From CAYVUM01 sp964454795 (GTDB lineage Bacteria > Pseudomonadota > Alphaproteobacteria > Rhodospirillales > Defluviicoccaceae): 13,609 bases of DNA. The position numbers were made by a program, and so were the translations under genes. Location: positions 1 through 13,609 of the forward strand of contig CAYVUM010000092.1 in the NCBI GenBank assembly GCA_964454795.1, read 5' to 3'. The notes below the pieces were generated by a model. The model saw only the letters and a list, made by a program, of their open reading frames with translations, was not told where the DNA came from and searched no databases. Numbering within the stretch: position 1 is the stretch's first letter; every line of letters starts with the position of its first letter. Of the stretch, positions 1 to 6,481 are shown one piece after another.

Positions 1-2
1 CC

Positions 3-395
3 GGTGGGTTCATTGTTGTCAGCTTCAACGTCGGATTGGCAGATATCGCCGGCGATGACCTGACGATCAGGATGTTCAGCGGACCTTTTGCAGGCGCCAA
101 TGTGCTTGCCAGCGTTGATGGCCTCGACTTCTTGACCATAGGCACAATTGGTGCTGGAACGCCCCTCGAGTTTCGCAACGAGGTGTTTGACTTCGCCGGT
201 CTCTTCAGTGACCCCATCCGGTTCGTCCGGGTCGAGCGTGTTGTCGACGGAGAAATGACCGGCATGTTCTTCGACGCTTTCGGCGGCAATGCGGCTGCCG
301 TGGTCCCGGAACCACACCCTGTCCTGATGCATATGACCGCCCTCATCTTCCTCGGGCTAGCACTGGCGCGAACACCCGGACGGCATTGGGCGTAA
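3..395 (+). CDS. PEP-CTERM exported protein, C-terminal part (5' end outside window)
   Basis: The frame is open from the left edge, so this is the 3' part of a longer gene; the TTG at 36 is not a credible start because the frame reads through it from upstream. The C-terminus shows the PEP-CTERM sorting signal: V-P-E-P (codons 303-314), then a hydrophobic helix (MTALIFLGLALA) and a short basic tail (RTPGRHWA). The preceding stretch (FVRVERVVDGEMTGMFFDAFGG) resembles the end of the beta-rich domain common in these proteins. In known systems such proteins are exported and processed by an exosortase linked to exopolysaccharide; the exosortase is not in this window. The function of the N-terminal domain cannot be seen. 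Confidence 0.75.
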   Translation, partial: GGFIVVSFNVGLADIAGDDLTIRMFSGPFAGANVLASVDGLDFLTIGTIGAGTPLEFRNEVFDFAGLFSDPIRFVRVERVVDGEMTGMFFDAFGGNAAAVVPEPHPVLMHMTALIFLGLALARTPGRHWA

Positions 396-426
396 GATTT
401 GTTGCCCGGCTCCATCCAGCCCAATG
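384..426 (+). other. Inverted repeat spanning the stop codon of the PEP-CTERM gene
   Basis: CATTGGGC (384-391) and GCCCAATG (419-426) are perfect 8-bp inverted repeats with a 27-base loop that contains the TAA stop (393-395). No T-run follows, so it is at best a weak terminator or mRNA-end hairpin. It may be chance. Confidence 0.25.
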
Positions 427-833
427 GAGATGTGCCACACTCGAAGCCTTGGCAGATCGTAACGGCGAACTCAGGGGGGATGCTGGTCGGCAAGAGCGGA
501 GGATGGCGCTGTGCCGGGGCCAATTCGGCACTGTTCCCCCCTCTGCTCGTGCCGAAACTGGTGGATGTCGCGGTTTACGACGAGGGTCGTTTGCGTCCCG
601 GCACGGCGGTATTCAAGCGCAGCGGCATGTCCACGGCCGGGTCCCGAGCGCCGCGCCAGACCGCCAGCGGCGTCGGGTAGCCCGTCGCCTCGCGTGAGTG
701 GGGAAATCGCCGGCGTCGGCCGCTCGGCCGCGCAACCGCACCTTTGCTGCCGAGGTGAACTGATGCCAGCTTTTGGCCGATCGCAAGCGATGAAGGCAAC
801 CAGCGCCGAACGGTTGAACACGGCAGCACGCCG
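396..833. other. Gene-free stretch, 438 bases
   Basis: Several overlapping frames stay open on both strands, as expected for GC-rich DNA. None has a ribosome binding site at a sensible start, a recognisable domain or a consistent protein-like composition. One plus-strand frame (399-680) contains a slightly protein-like patch (LLVPKLVDVAVYDEGRLRPG), but I cannot assign it to a family. The stretch may be decayed coding sequence. Confidence 0.5.
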
Positions 834-1307
834 TCAGAACAAAACCCCATGGCTGCCGGCGGTGGCGCCGAGCACGGTGATCAGGCTGATGGTGAGCAGA
901 ATCCAGTGGAGGCGCTCAATAATCCGGAACGTCGCTTCCGGCCGGGCCTCGGCGGCGCGCAGCAACCAGCGGTGCAGGAACAGCGGCTCGGCGATGAACA
1001 GCATGATCGTGAACACCAGCCACACCGCGACCATGGCATGCATCCACCACCACGCAGGATCGAGAAAGCGGTCCCAGAGGTCCCAGGCGGCCGTCAGGTA
1101 GAAGCCGGTGGCGCCGACGAGCAAGGTCGTGGCGCGGGCCTGCCAGGCGAACCGGCCCTCGATCGCTTCGAAGAACGCCACCCGCTCGGCCGGGTCCTTC
1201 ATCCGCCGGACCGCCGGCAAAAGGACGGTGGTCACGAACCCCACGCCGCCAATCCACAGCACCACGCCGAGCACATGCAGGGCCCGGGCGACCGCGACAT
1301 CATCCAT
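834..1307 (-). CDS. CopD-like four-helix integral membrane protein, 157 aa
   Basis: The ATG at 1307 has a GAGGTG Shine-Dalgarno about 5 bases upstream. Four hydrophobic segments are visible at about residues 8-30, 57-75, 86-108 and 132-152. The first reads ARALHVLGVVLWIGGVGF, the H-x6-W-x-GG pattern of the CopD / DUF2269-like inner-membrane families. His90, His112 and His134 near membrane edges could bind metal or haem, as proposed for relatives. It diverges from the imelysin operon across a 555-base gap, so a shared role in metal handling is possible but only positional. It is much shorter than full CopD proteins, which carry eight helices, so copper transport is not established. An uncharacterised small membrane protein is an equally fair name. 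Confidence 0.75.
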   Translation of the reverse strand: MDDVAVARALHVLGVVLWIGGVGFVTTVLLPAVRRMKDPAERVAFFEAIEGRFAWQARATTLLVGATGFYLTAAWDLWDRFLDPAWWWMHAMVAVWLVFTIMLFIAEPLFLHRWLLRAAEARPEATFRIIERLHWILLTISLITVLGATAGSHGVLF

Positions 1308-1333
1308 CGACGCACCTCACTGAACGCGACGCT

Positions 1334-1356
1334 CCCCTGAAAACGGTAATCAGGGG
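1334..1356. promoter_or_regulatory. Small inverted repeat upstream of the CopD-like gene
   Basis: CCCCTGA (1334-1340) and TCAGGGG (1350-1356) form a perfect 7-bp inverted repeat with a 9-base spacer. It lies 27 bases upstream of the minus-strand ATG at 1307. It could be an operator or a leader hairpin. No protein family is recognised for it. Confidence 0.3.
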
Positions 1357-1453
1357 TGCTGGCTGGTGTCGGGGCGCCGTGCGGCACCACCCGCGCCGGT
1401 GGCGCTGACCACCGCGAGACCCCCGCCGCCGGTTCGAACCCCGTGTTTAACCC

Positions 1454-1482
1454 TTGACACATGGGGCAATCGGGGAAAAGAT
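1454..1482 (+). promoter_or_regulatory. Candidate sigma-70 promoter of the imelysin operon
   Basis: A consensus -35 hexamer TTGACA (1454-1459) is followed after 17 bases by AAAGAT (1477-1482), a weak match to TATAAT. The -10 element abuts the Fur/Mur-like palindrome, the geometry of a repressor site covering the start region. Transcription from here would leave a leader of roughly 370 bases before the imelysin ATG, which is long. The poor -10 lowers confidence. Confidence 0.45.
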
Positions 1483-1502
1483 GCAAATGAGAATTACTTG
1501 CA
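1482..1502 (+). promoter_or_regulatory. Fur/Mur-type operator (TGCAA-N11-TTGCA palindrome)
   Basis: The 21-base element has TGCAA and TTGCA arms around a core ATGAGAATTAC. It matches the alphaproteobacterial Fur/Mur style of site (TGCAAAT...ATTTGCA, with GAGAAT in the centre) and stands out as AT-rich in GC-rich surroundings. It overlaps the 3' edge of the candidate -10 element, so a Fur-family repressor bound here would block transcription. Genes of the imelysin and di-heme type are iron-repressed in other proteobacteria, which supports the reading. The assignment to Fur rather than another Fur-family protein is inference. Confidence 0.6.
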
Positions 1503-1862
1503 ACTTGCCGGCCCGGATCCGCCTCCGCGATGACCTCCAGAGATGTTGCGCTGCTCGTCAGGCACGGCACTGGGGATCGAAGCCCCGCCACGGGCACGGA
1601 AGGCGTTGATGGCGCGCGGAGACCGCGCAGCGCCGATGGCCGCGGACGGACCCGCCGGGAAACAGGACACGATGGGCGATGATCATTTGCCGGAACCTGG
1701 AACCGAACGTCATCGGCGAGATGCTGGTGATTGCCGCCGAAACTGCATCCGCCGAGCGGAAGCGGCGCCGAAATCACCTCGCGCCGGTTCCGGGGGCGGC
1801 CCCGGGGACGATCCGGACCGGCCCTGTGCTTGCGCAAGAAACCGAGAGCAAGGAACAACGAC

Positions 1863-3137
1863 ATGAACCGCTTCTTCTGCCTCGTCACCGCTGGCAGCTT
1901 GGTTCTGGCCGCCGCCGGTGAGGCCGGGGCCGCGACCGACAAGCGCGCGGCCCTCGCCACCTACGCCGACATCGCCCACGCGGGTTACGAAGACTCCCTG
2001 AGCCGCGCCCGCGCCTTGCAGACCGCCGTCGCGGCGCTCGTTTCGTCACCGTCGGCCGAAACCCTCGCCGCCGCCCGCAACGCCTGGATCGAGTCTCGCC
2101 CACCGTACATGCAGACCGAGGTCTTCCGCTTCGGCAACGCTGTCGTCGACGACTGGGAAGGCAAGGTCAATGCCTGGCCGCTCGACGAGGGACTGATCGA
2201 CTATGTTGCGGTCTCCTACGGCACATCATCGGAGGACAATCCAGCCTACACGGCCAACGTCATCGCCAACCCCTCGCTCACGCTGGGCGGTGAGACGGTC
2301 GACGCCGCGACCATCGACAAACCGCTGCTCGCGGAGAAGCTCCATGAGCTCGGCACCATCGAGGCCAATGTGGCGACCGGCTACCACGCGATCGAGTTCC
2401 TGCTCTGGGGCCAGGACCTCAACGGCACCGGGCCCGGCGCCGGCGCGCGGCCGTGGACCGACTATGCCAAGGTCGACGCCTGCACCAAAGGCAACTGCGA
2501 CCGTCGCGCCGCCTACCTCCGCGCCGCGACAGACCTGCTGATCGACGATCTGGGCTGGATGACCGCCCAGTGGGCCGAAGGCGGGCCGGCCCGGACCGGC
2601 CTGGTCGAGGGCGATCCGGATGCGGGGCTGGCGACGATCCTCACCGGCCTCGGCAGCCTGTCTTATGGCGAACTCGCCGGTGAGCGGATGAAGCTCGGCC
2701 TGATGCTGCATGATCCGGAGGAAGAGCACGACTGCTTCGCCGACAACACCCACAACAGCCACTATTACAACGTCGTCGGGATGATGAACGTCTACACTGG
2801 CACCTACACCCGGATCGATGGCAAGAAGATCGCCGGCCCAGCCGTGGCCGATCTGGTCGCCCAGGCCGCGCCGGACGTGAACGCGCGGATGCGGGCGAGC
2901 CTGACGGCCACCGAGGCGGCGATGCGGGCGCTGAAGCAGCGCGCTGAAACGGTCGAGGCCTACGATCAGATGATCGGCCCGGACAACCCCACGGGCAACG
3001 CCGTGGTCCAGGCCGCGATCGACGCGCTGACGGCGCAGACGAAGAGCATCGAAGCGGCCGTGACGGCGCTCGGCCTGACGCCGATCGCGTTCGAGGGCTC
3101 CGACAGCCTCGACAACCCCGAGGCCGTGTTCCAGTGA
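1863..3137 (+). CDS. Imelysin-family periplasmic protein (peptidase M75-like), iron-regulated
   Basis: The protein is 424 aa from the ATG at 1863, which has AGGAA seven bases upstream. An in-frame start further upstream would place the signal peptide internally. The N-terminus (MNRFFCLVTAGSLVLAAAGEAGA) is a clear Sec signal peptide, so the product is periplasmic. The family signature GxHxxE is present as GYHAIEFLLWG (residues 173-183; His175, Glu178), followed by a Trp/Tyr-rich segment and, in the second half, HNSHYYNVVGMMNVYTGTY. This is the two-repeat helical layout of imelysins (IrpA, ICMP, EfeO relatives). The length is normal and no frameshift is seen. It overlaps the next gene by four bases, so the two are translationally coupled. 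Relatives are tied to iron acquisition; true peptidase activity is doubtful in much of the family. The upstream Fur/Mur-like box suggests repression by metal. Confidence 0.9.
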   Translation: MNRFFCLVTAGSLVLAAAGEAGAATDKRAALATYADIAHAGYEDSLSRARALQTAVAALVSSPSAETLAAARNAWIESRPPYMQTEVFRFGNAVVDDWEGKVNAWPLDEGLIDYVAVSYGTSSEDNPAYTANVIANPSLTLGGETVDAATIDKPLLAEKLHELGTIEANVATGYHAIEFLLWGQDLNGTGPGAGARPWTDYAKVDACTKGNCDRRAAYLRAATDLLIDDLGWMTAQWAEGGPARTGLVEGDPDAGLATILTGLGSLSYGELAGERMKLGLMLHDPEEEHDCFADNTHNSHYYNVVGMMNVYTGTYTRIDGKKIAGPAVADLVAQAAPDVNARMRASLTATEAAMRALKQRAETVEAYDQMIGPDNPTGNAVVQAAIDALTAQTKSIEAAVTALGLTPIAFEGSDSLDNPEAVFQ

Positions 3138-4708
3138 GCTTCAGCGGGGCCGGACGCACGACCCGGCGCCTGTTCGCGACGCGGACGGGCCTCCGGCGAC
3201 GGCCGGCTCAGTTCCGTCTCGTCCTCGCCGCCGGCCTTGTCCTGACGGCTGCCGGAACGCCGGTCGCCGGCGGCTTGGCCGCCGAAACCGCCGACGAACG
3301 GGCCCGGATCGAGGCCGTGACCCGCCCGACGACAGATTTTTCGAAGCCGGAGGCCTTCGAACTACGCCCGGCCGGCGCCGCGACCGTGTTCAAGGCGCTG
3401 AACCGCGACAGCTTTTCGCACGCGTCCGCCAACATGCCGTTCGAGCGCGAGTTGGATTTCAAGGTCGGCAACGGCATCTTCAGGAAGGTCTGGGTCTCGG
3501 CGCCGAGCTCGACCACCTCGTCGGATGGCCTGGGACCCCTGTTCAACGCCCGCTCCTGCCAGGGCTGCCATCTCAAGGACGGACGCGGCCATCCACCGGC
3601 GCCCGGCGAGGCGGCAGTGTCGATGTTCCTCCGCCTGTCCGTGCCGGCCGAGACCGCTGCGGACGTCGAGGCGCTGCGGAGCTTCAGAAAGGCGGTCATC
3701 CCCGAACCAACCTACGGCGAGCAACTGCAGAACTTCTCCGTTCAGGGCCTGCCGGCCGAGGGCGAGATGACAATCGCTTACGACGAGGTGCCGGTGACCC
3801 TCGCCGACGGCACGGTGGTCCAGCTTCGCCAACCCCGCTACGGCGTTGCCAACCTCAGCCACGGGCCGCTGCACCCGGCGGCGATGCTGTCGCCCCGCGT
3901 CGCCCCGCCGATGATCGGCCTGGGACTGCTGGAAGCGATCCCGGAAGCGGACATCCTCGCCCGCGCCGACCCCGATGACGCCGATGGCGATGGTATTTCC
4001 GGGCGACCCAACCGGGTCTGGAGCGCCGAGGCAGGCGCGCCCCTGCTCGGCCGCTTTGGCTGGAAGGCCGGCCAGCCGAGCATCGCACTCCAGTCGGCGA
4101 GCGCCTTCGCCGGCGACATCGGCATCTCGACGCCGCTGTTTCCCGACCCTTACGGCGACTGCACCCCGGCCCAGTCCGGCTGCCGGGCGCTGCCCCACGG
4201 CGGCGCCAGAGCCGACGGCACCGTCGAAGCCGGGGCGAAAATGCTGGATGCGGTGGTGTTCTACAGCCGCAATCTCGCCGTGCCGGCCCGCCGCGATCTC
4301 GACGACCCGACCGTGCTCCTGGGCAAAAAGCTTTTCCATGAGTCGGGCTGCATCGGCTGCCATACGCCGAAGTTCGTCACCCGACGGGACTCGATCGGCG
4401 AAGAACAGTCCTTCCAGCTGATCTGGCCCTATACCGATCTGCTGCTTCACGATATGGGCGAGGGTCTCGCCGACGGCCGGCCGGAAGGCGAGGCCAATGG
4501 CCGGGAGTGGCGGACCGCGCCGCTCTGGGGGATCGGGCTCACCGAAACCGTCAGCGGGCATACCAACTTCCTCCACGATGGCCGGGCCCGCAATCTGCTG
4601 GAAGCGATCCTCTGGCATGGCGGCGAGGCCGAAACGGCAAAGCAAAAGGTGGTCAAGATGACGAAAGCGGAGCGCGATGCGCTGCTTGCCTTTCTGAACG
4701 CGCTATGA
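3134..4708 (+). CDS. Di-heme c-type cytochrome, DUF1111 'thiol oxidoreductase' family
   Basis: The GTG start at 3134 overlaps the imelysin TGA (GTGA junction), giving 524 aa. A long Arg-rich start leads into a hydrophobic segment (FRLVLAAGLVLTAAG, about residues 27-41), a signal peptide or anchor, so the protein should be in the periplasm where c-type haem is attached. Two haem-binding motifs are visible: CQGCH at residues 142-146 and CIGCH at 406-410. A DPDDADGDGISG stretch in between looks like a calcium loop. The C-terminus (TKAERDALLAFLNAL) is the normal family ending, so the gene is complete. In other proteobacteria this family sits beside imelysins in iron-regulated operons; the redox substrate is not known. 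Here the operon holds only these two genes, without the second imelysin or DUF1513 partner often seen. Confidence 0.9.
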   Translation: MSFSGAGRTTRRLFATRTGLRRRPAQFRLVLAAGLVLTAAGTPVAGGLAAETADERARIEAVTRPTTDFSKPEAFELRPAGAATVFKALNRDSFSHASANMPFERELDFKVGNGIFRKVWVSAPSSTTSSDGLGPLFNARSCQGCHLKDGRGHPPAPGEAAVSMFLRLSVPAETAADVEALRSFRKAVIPEPTYGEQLQNFSVQGLPAEGEMTIAYDEVPVTLADGTVVQLRQPRYGVANLSHGPLHPAAMLSPRVAPPMIGLGLLEAIPEADILARADPDDADGDGISGRPNRVWSAEAGAPLLGRFGWKAGQPSIALQSASAFAGDIGISTPLFPDPYGDCTPAQSGCRALPHGGARADGTVEAGAKMLDAVVFYSRNLAVPARRDLDDPTVLLGKKLFHESGCIGCHTPKFVTRRDSIGEEQSFQLIWPYTDLLLHDMGEGLADGRPEGEANGREWRTAPLWGIGLTETVSGHTNFLHDGRARNLLEAILWHGGEAETAKQKVVKMTKAERDALLAFLNAL

Positions 4709-5509
4709 CGGCACATCGCCCGCCGTGACCGCCGGAGCCAGACCGCTGTGCGCCCGTGGCGGGTCGATGTAGTTCCAGGCCCGGCCGGGCGGGCGGCACT
4801 GCCGGAGCAGCTTGAGGGCGACCGCGCGCGACTCCCGATAGCCGGATGGCAGCTCCATCCAGTGGGTCGGCCGGGGGAACCGGACGGCGTCGGCCACCTC
4901 CCGGTGAAAGCCGATCAGGAACATCCGTTCCCGCATCTGCGGCACACCGTAAAACACCGCATTCAGTAAAGTATAGCCGCAGACATATCCTTTGCCGGTG
5001 AGGACGTCGCAAACATCCTGGGCAATGTTCTGTCCGCCGTGATTGAGGATGTCCGGCACGTTCTCCATCAGCACCGCCAGCGGCTCACCCGCCTCCACAT
5101 ACCGCAACCAATCCCGCCAGAGCATGGCGCGGGGATCGTGGATGAAGGCCTGCGGGTGGTCGTCGATCTCCCGCAGTTTCGGCCGGCCGACCCGGGCGAA
5201 CGCCTGACAGGGCGGGCCGCCGACAATGATGTCGAACGCACCCCCCGCCGGTCCGAGGTTCAGATCGGCGACCAGATGCTCCGGGGTGGTGCGGACATCG
5301 CGGGGCCGGGCGTGGACAGCGGCACCACCATGGAAGTTCTGCCCGTGCGAGCGGGCCGCGTGGGGATCGCGCTCAGCGGCGGCGACGATCTCGAACCCGG
5401 CAGCGAAAAAACCGAGCGACAGCCCGCCGCACCCCGCAAACAGGTCCAGCACCCGCGGCCGGCCGCCTGCCCGCAAGCGCGCAATCTTCTGATCAAGAAA
5501 CCGGCTCAT
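4703..5509 (-). pseudogene. C5-cytosine DNA methyltransferase, truncated before the target-recognition domain
   Basis: The ATG at 5509 (MSRFLDQKIARL) has an AGGGGAG ribosome binding site. An earlier in-frame start near 5632 has Ser/Arg-rich leader sequence and is less likely. The 268-residue product shows motif I (DLFAGCGGLSLGF, 22-34), motif IV with the catalytic cysteine (GGPPCQAF, Cys101), motif VI (ENV, 149-151) and motif VIII (QMRERMFLIG, 191-200). The reading ends with ...AVTAGDVPS and a TAG at 4703-4705, exactly where the variable target-recognition domain, motif IX and motif X should follow. The stop overlaps the end of the convergent oxidase gene by six bases, so the missing part is not downstream. 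Single-chain relatives are about 320-450 aa. Either it is a dead 3'-truncated gene, or it acts as the motif I-VIII subunit of a split enzyme like M.AquI with its partner elsewhere. No restriction enzyme gene is nearby. Confidence 0.85.
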
Positions 5510-5636
5510 CGACTCCCCTGCCGCCCCTCGCGATTCCGCCCGGAAACTTAGCCGACAAGCCCAAGCCAAAGAACCTGCCAGTCCGGATGAGCGTGCGCGG
5601 CAGCTGCGGAGTGGACCCGGTCCGGTGGACACCCTG

Positions 5637-5867
5637 AAGCTTTCGCAGTCGGCGTCCGCGATGCCAACAATCCGATCCCCCCATCCGCCGGAGTTCCGCT
5701 GCCAGATGGTGGGGCTGGACCGCTCCGGGCGAACGCCCGAAGAACGGCGGCGCGCGTTCGAGCAAACCGTCCAGTCGATCCCGAACCGGGTTCACGAGGC
5801 TGGGCTTGACGCCGGGCGCCTGGAAAATGCTTTTCGTCAAGTCGCGTCCGATCGTCGTGACCTTCAT
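5637..5867 (-). pseudogene. IS110-family transposase remnant, N-terminal fragment
   Basis: From the ATG at 5867 the minus strand reads MKVTTIGRDLTKSIFQAPGV, very close to the usual IS110/IS116/IS902 N-terminus (MKVTTIGIDLAKSVFQ-HGV), retaining the first acidic residue of the RuvC-like DEDD core. About 75 residues of homology can be followed, through LLERAPPFFGRSPGAV and HHLAAELRRMG, which match the family's FFARLPPCLIGMEAC and HHWARELRALGH. The key Glu of the second segment (MEAC) is not preserved. Similarity fades near 5637, and the RuvC remainder and the C-terminal Transposase_20 domain are absent. The minus-strand DNA upstream (5868 to about 5990, e.g. GHRRRRVAGWLM) may be IS leader sequence. 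The fragment is non-functional. Confidence 0.7.
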
Positions 5868-6106
5868 CGCCGCGCGCCCGTTCTCTTCTGACCCTTCTGA
5901 GATCATCAGCCACCCCGCGACCCGGCGTCGACGGTGACCGGCGGGGGCGTTCCCATCCTCAAGCCCCCGGATGGTGGGAGCCCGGGGGATGTCCGACGAG
6001 TTTTGGCTGAGCGATCGGCCAGGGGAGCGGTCGGCGCTGCCGATGGTCAACACGCCACGCGGCGGGCCCCGGCTTGAGATCGCCAGGTGATCAGCGGGAT
6101 TGTTGA

Positions 6107-6366
6107 TGCGCCGGGTTCCGAGGGCCGTGCGAAACCTTGCAAAACCGATTTGTTCGCTGGACGGCGCAGGACGTCTGGACGGAGATCGTCCCCGCGCTCG
6201 CGGCAGCGGGCGGCCCATCTGCAGACACCTTGCCGGACTGTTCGGCCGCCAGGGCCCGTCGTTGTGCCACCGGCGCTCGAGGGAGAACAGAGCCGGGCCA
6301 GTGGCAATCCGTCTTGCCGGTGCCGGGAAAGGCATTGCCGCGACTGCGACCATGAGTTATCGGTGA
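6107..6366 (+). pseudogene. IS5-family transposase remnant with internal deletion and frameshift
   Basis: In the frame through 6110-6280 the plus strand reads GPCETLQNRFVRWTAQDVWT, then EIVPALAAAGG and ARARRCATGARG. This follows the IS5-type sequence G-P-x-x-T-L-Y-N-R-F-V-R-W-x-x-x-G-V-W, then F-x-A-L-A-x-A-G-G and V-K-A-H-R-x-A-x-G-G-K-G, where the first catalytic Asp (IDSTAV) is replaced within LPDCSAA. A stop (TGA) precedes the block in the same frame. A shifted frame ends IAATATMSYR-stop at 6366, reminiscent of the IS5 C-terminus (LAATVSYWL). The central catalytic part is missing. I infer an old, internally deleted copy; the N-terminal match is the stronger half. Confidence 0.55.
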
Positions 6367-6465
6367 CGCGGAGCAGTGCAGATCGCCTCGCTTTTGGCCG
6401 GGGCACGGTGGCGGCCGGCGCTCCGGCCACGCGCACACTGCCTATGTGCTGACCGCCGCCAGATC

Positions 6466-6481
6466 GAAGGAACCTCCTGTG
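6466..6481 (+). promoter_or_regulatory. Ribosome binding site choosing the GTG start of the lipoprotein gene
   Basis: GAAGGAA (6466-6472) lies six bases before GTG at 6479. The earlier in-frame GTG at 6446 has no Shine-Dalgarno, so 6479 is the preferred start. Confidence 0.6.

Larger units (their letters stand above)
1308..1862. other. 555-base non-coding region between divergent genes
   Basis: It separates the CopD-like gene (-) from the imelysin operon (+) and must hold both promoters. It contains the 7-bp inverted repeat near the CopD-like start, the TTGACA element and the Fur/Mur-like palindrome. About 350 bases with no recognisable gene then run to the imelysin start. Open frames across it (for example 1543-1866 +) have low-complexity Arg/Ala/Pro/Gly compositions and no family signature. 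Confidence 0.5.
5510..6478. other. IS-remnant region without an intact gene
   Basis: The roughly 970 bases between the methyltransferase and the lipoprotein gene hold no intact CDS. Two decayed transposase fragments on opposite strands are recognisable (listed separately). The remainder reads as broken or overlapping frames with no family signature. The stretch looks like a site of repeated insertion and decay. Confidence 0.65.

Noticed and set aside
1431..1440. GGTTCGAACC resembling a tRNA T-arm
   Set aside because: It is only a 10-bp palindrome. The flanks do not form a T-stem, and no acceptor, anticodon or D-arm can be folded around it.
1232..1960. Minus-strand open frame of 242 codons across the imelysin leader
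   Set aside because: No ribosome binding site, low-complexity Arg/Pro/Ser composition, and it overlaps the operator, the CopD-like gene start and the imelysin signal peptide.
3362..4645. Minus-strand open frame of 427 codons
   Set aside because: It lies fully antisense to the di-heme cytochrome gene with both CxxCH motifs, and its own product shows no domain.
4703..5509. Restriction-modification or defence system
   Set aside because: The methyltransferase is truncated, and no endonuclease or other defence gene is recognisable on either side.
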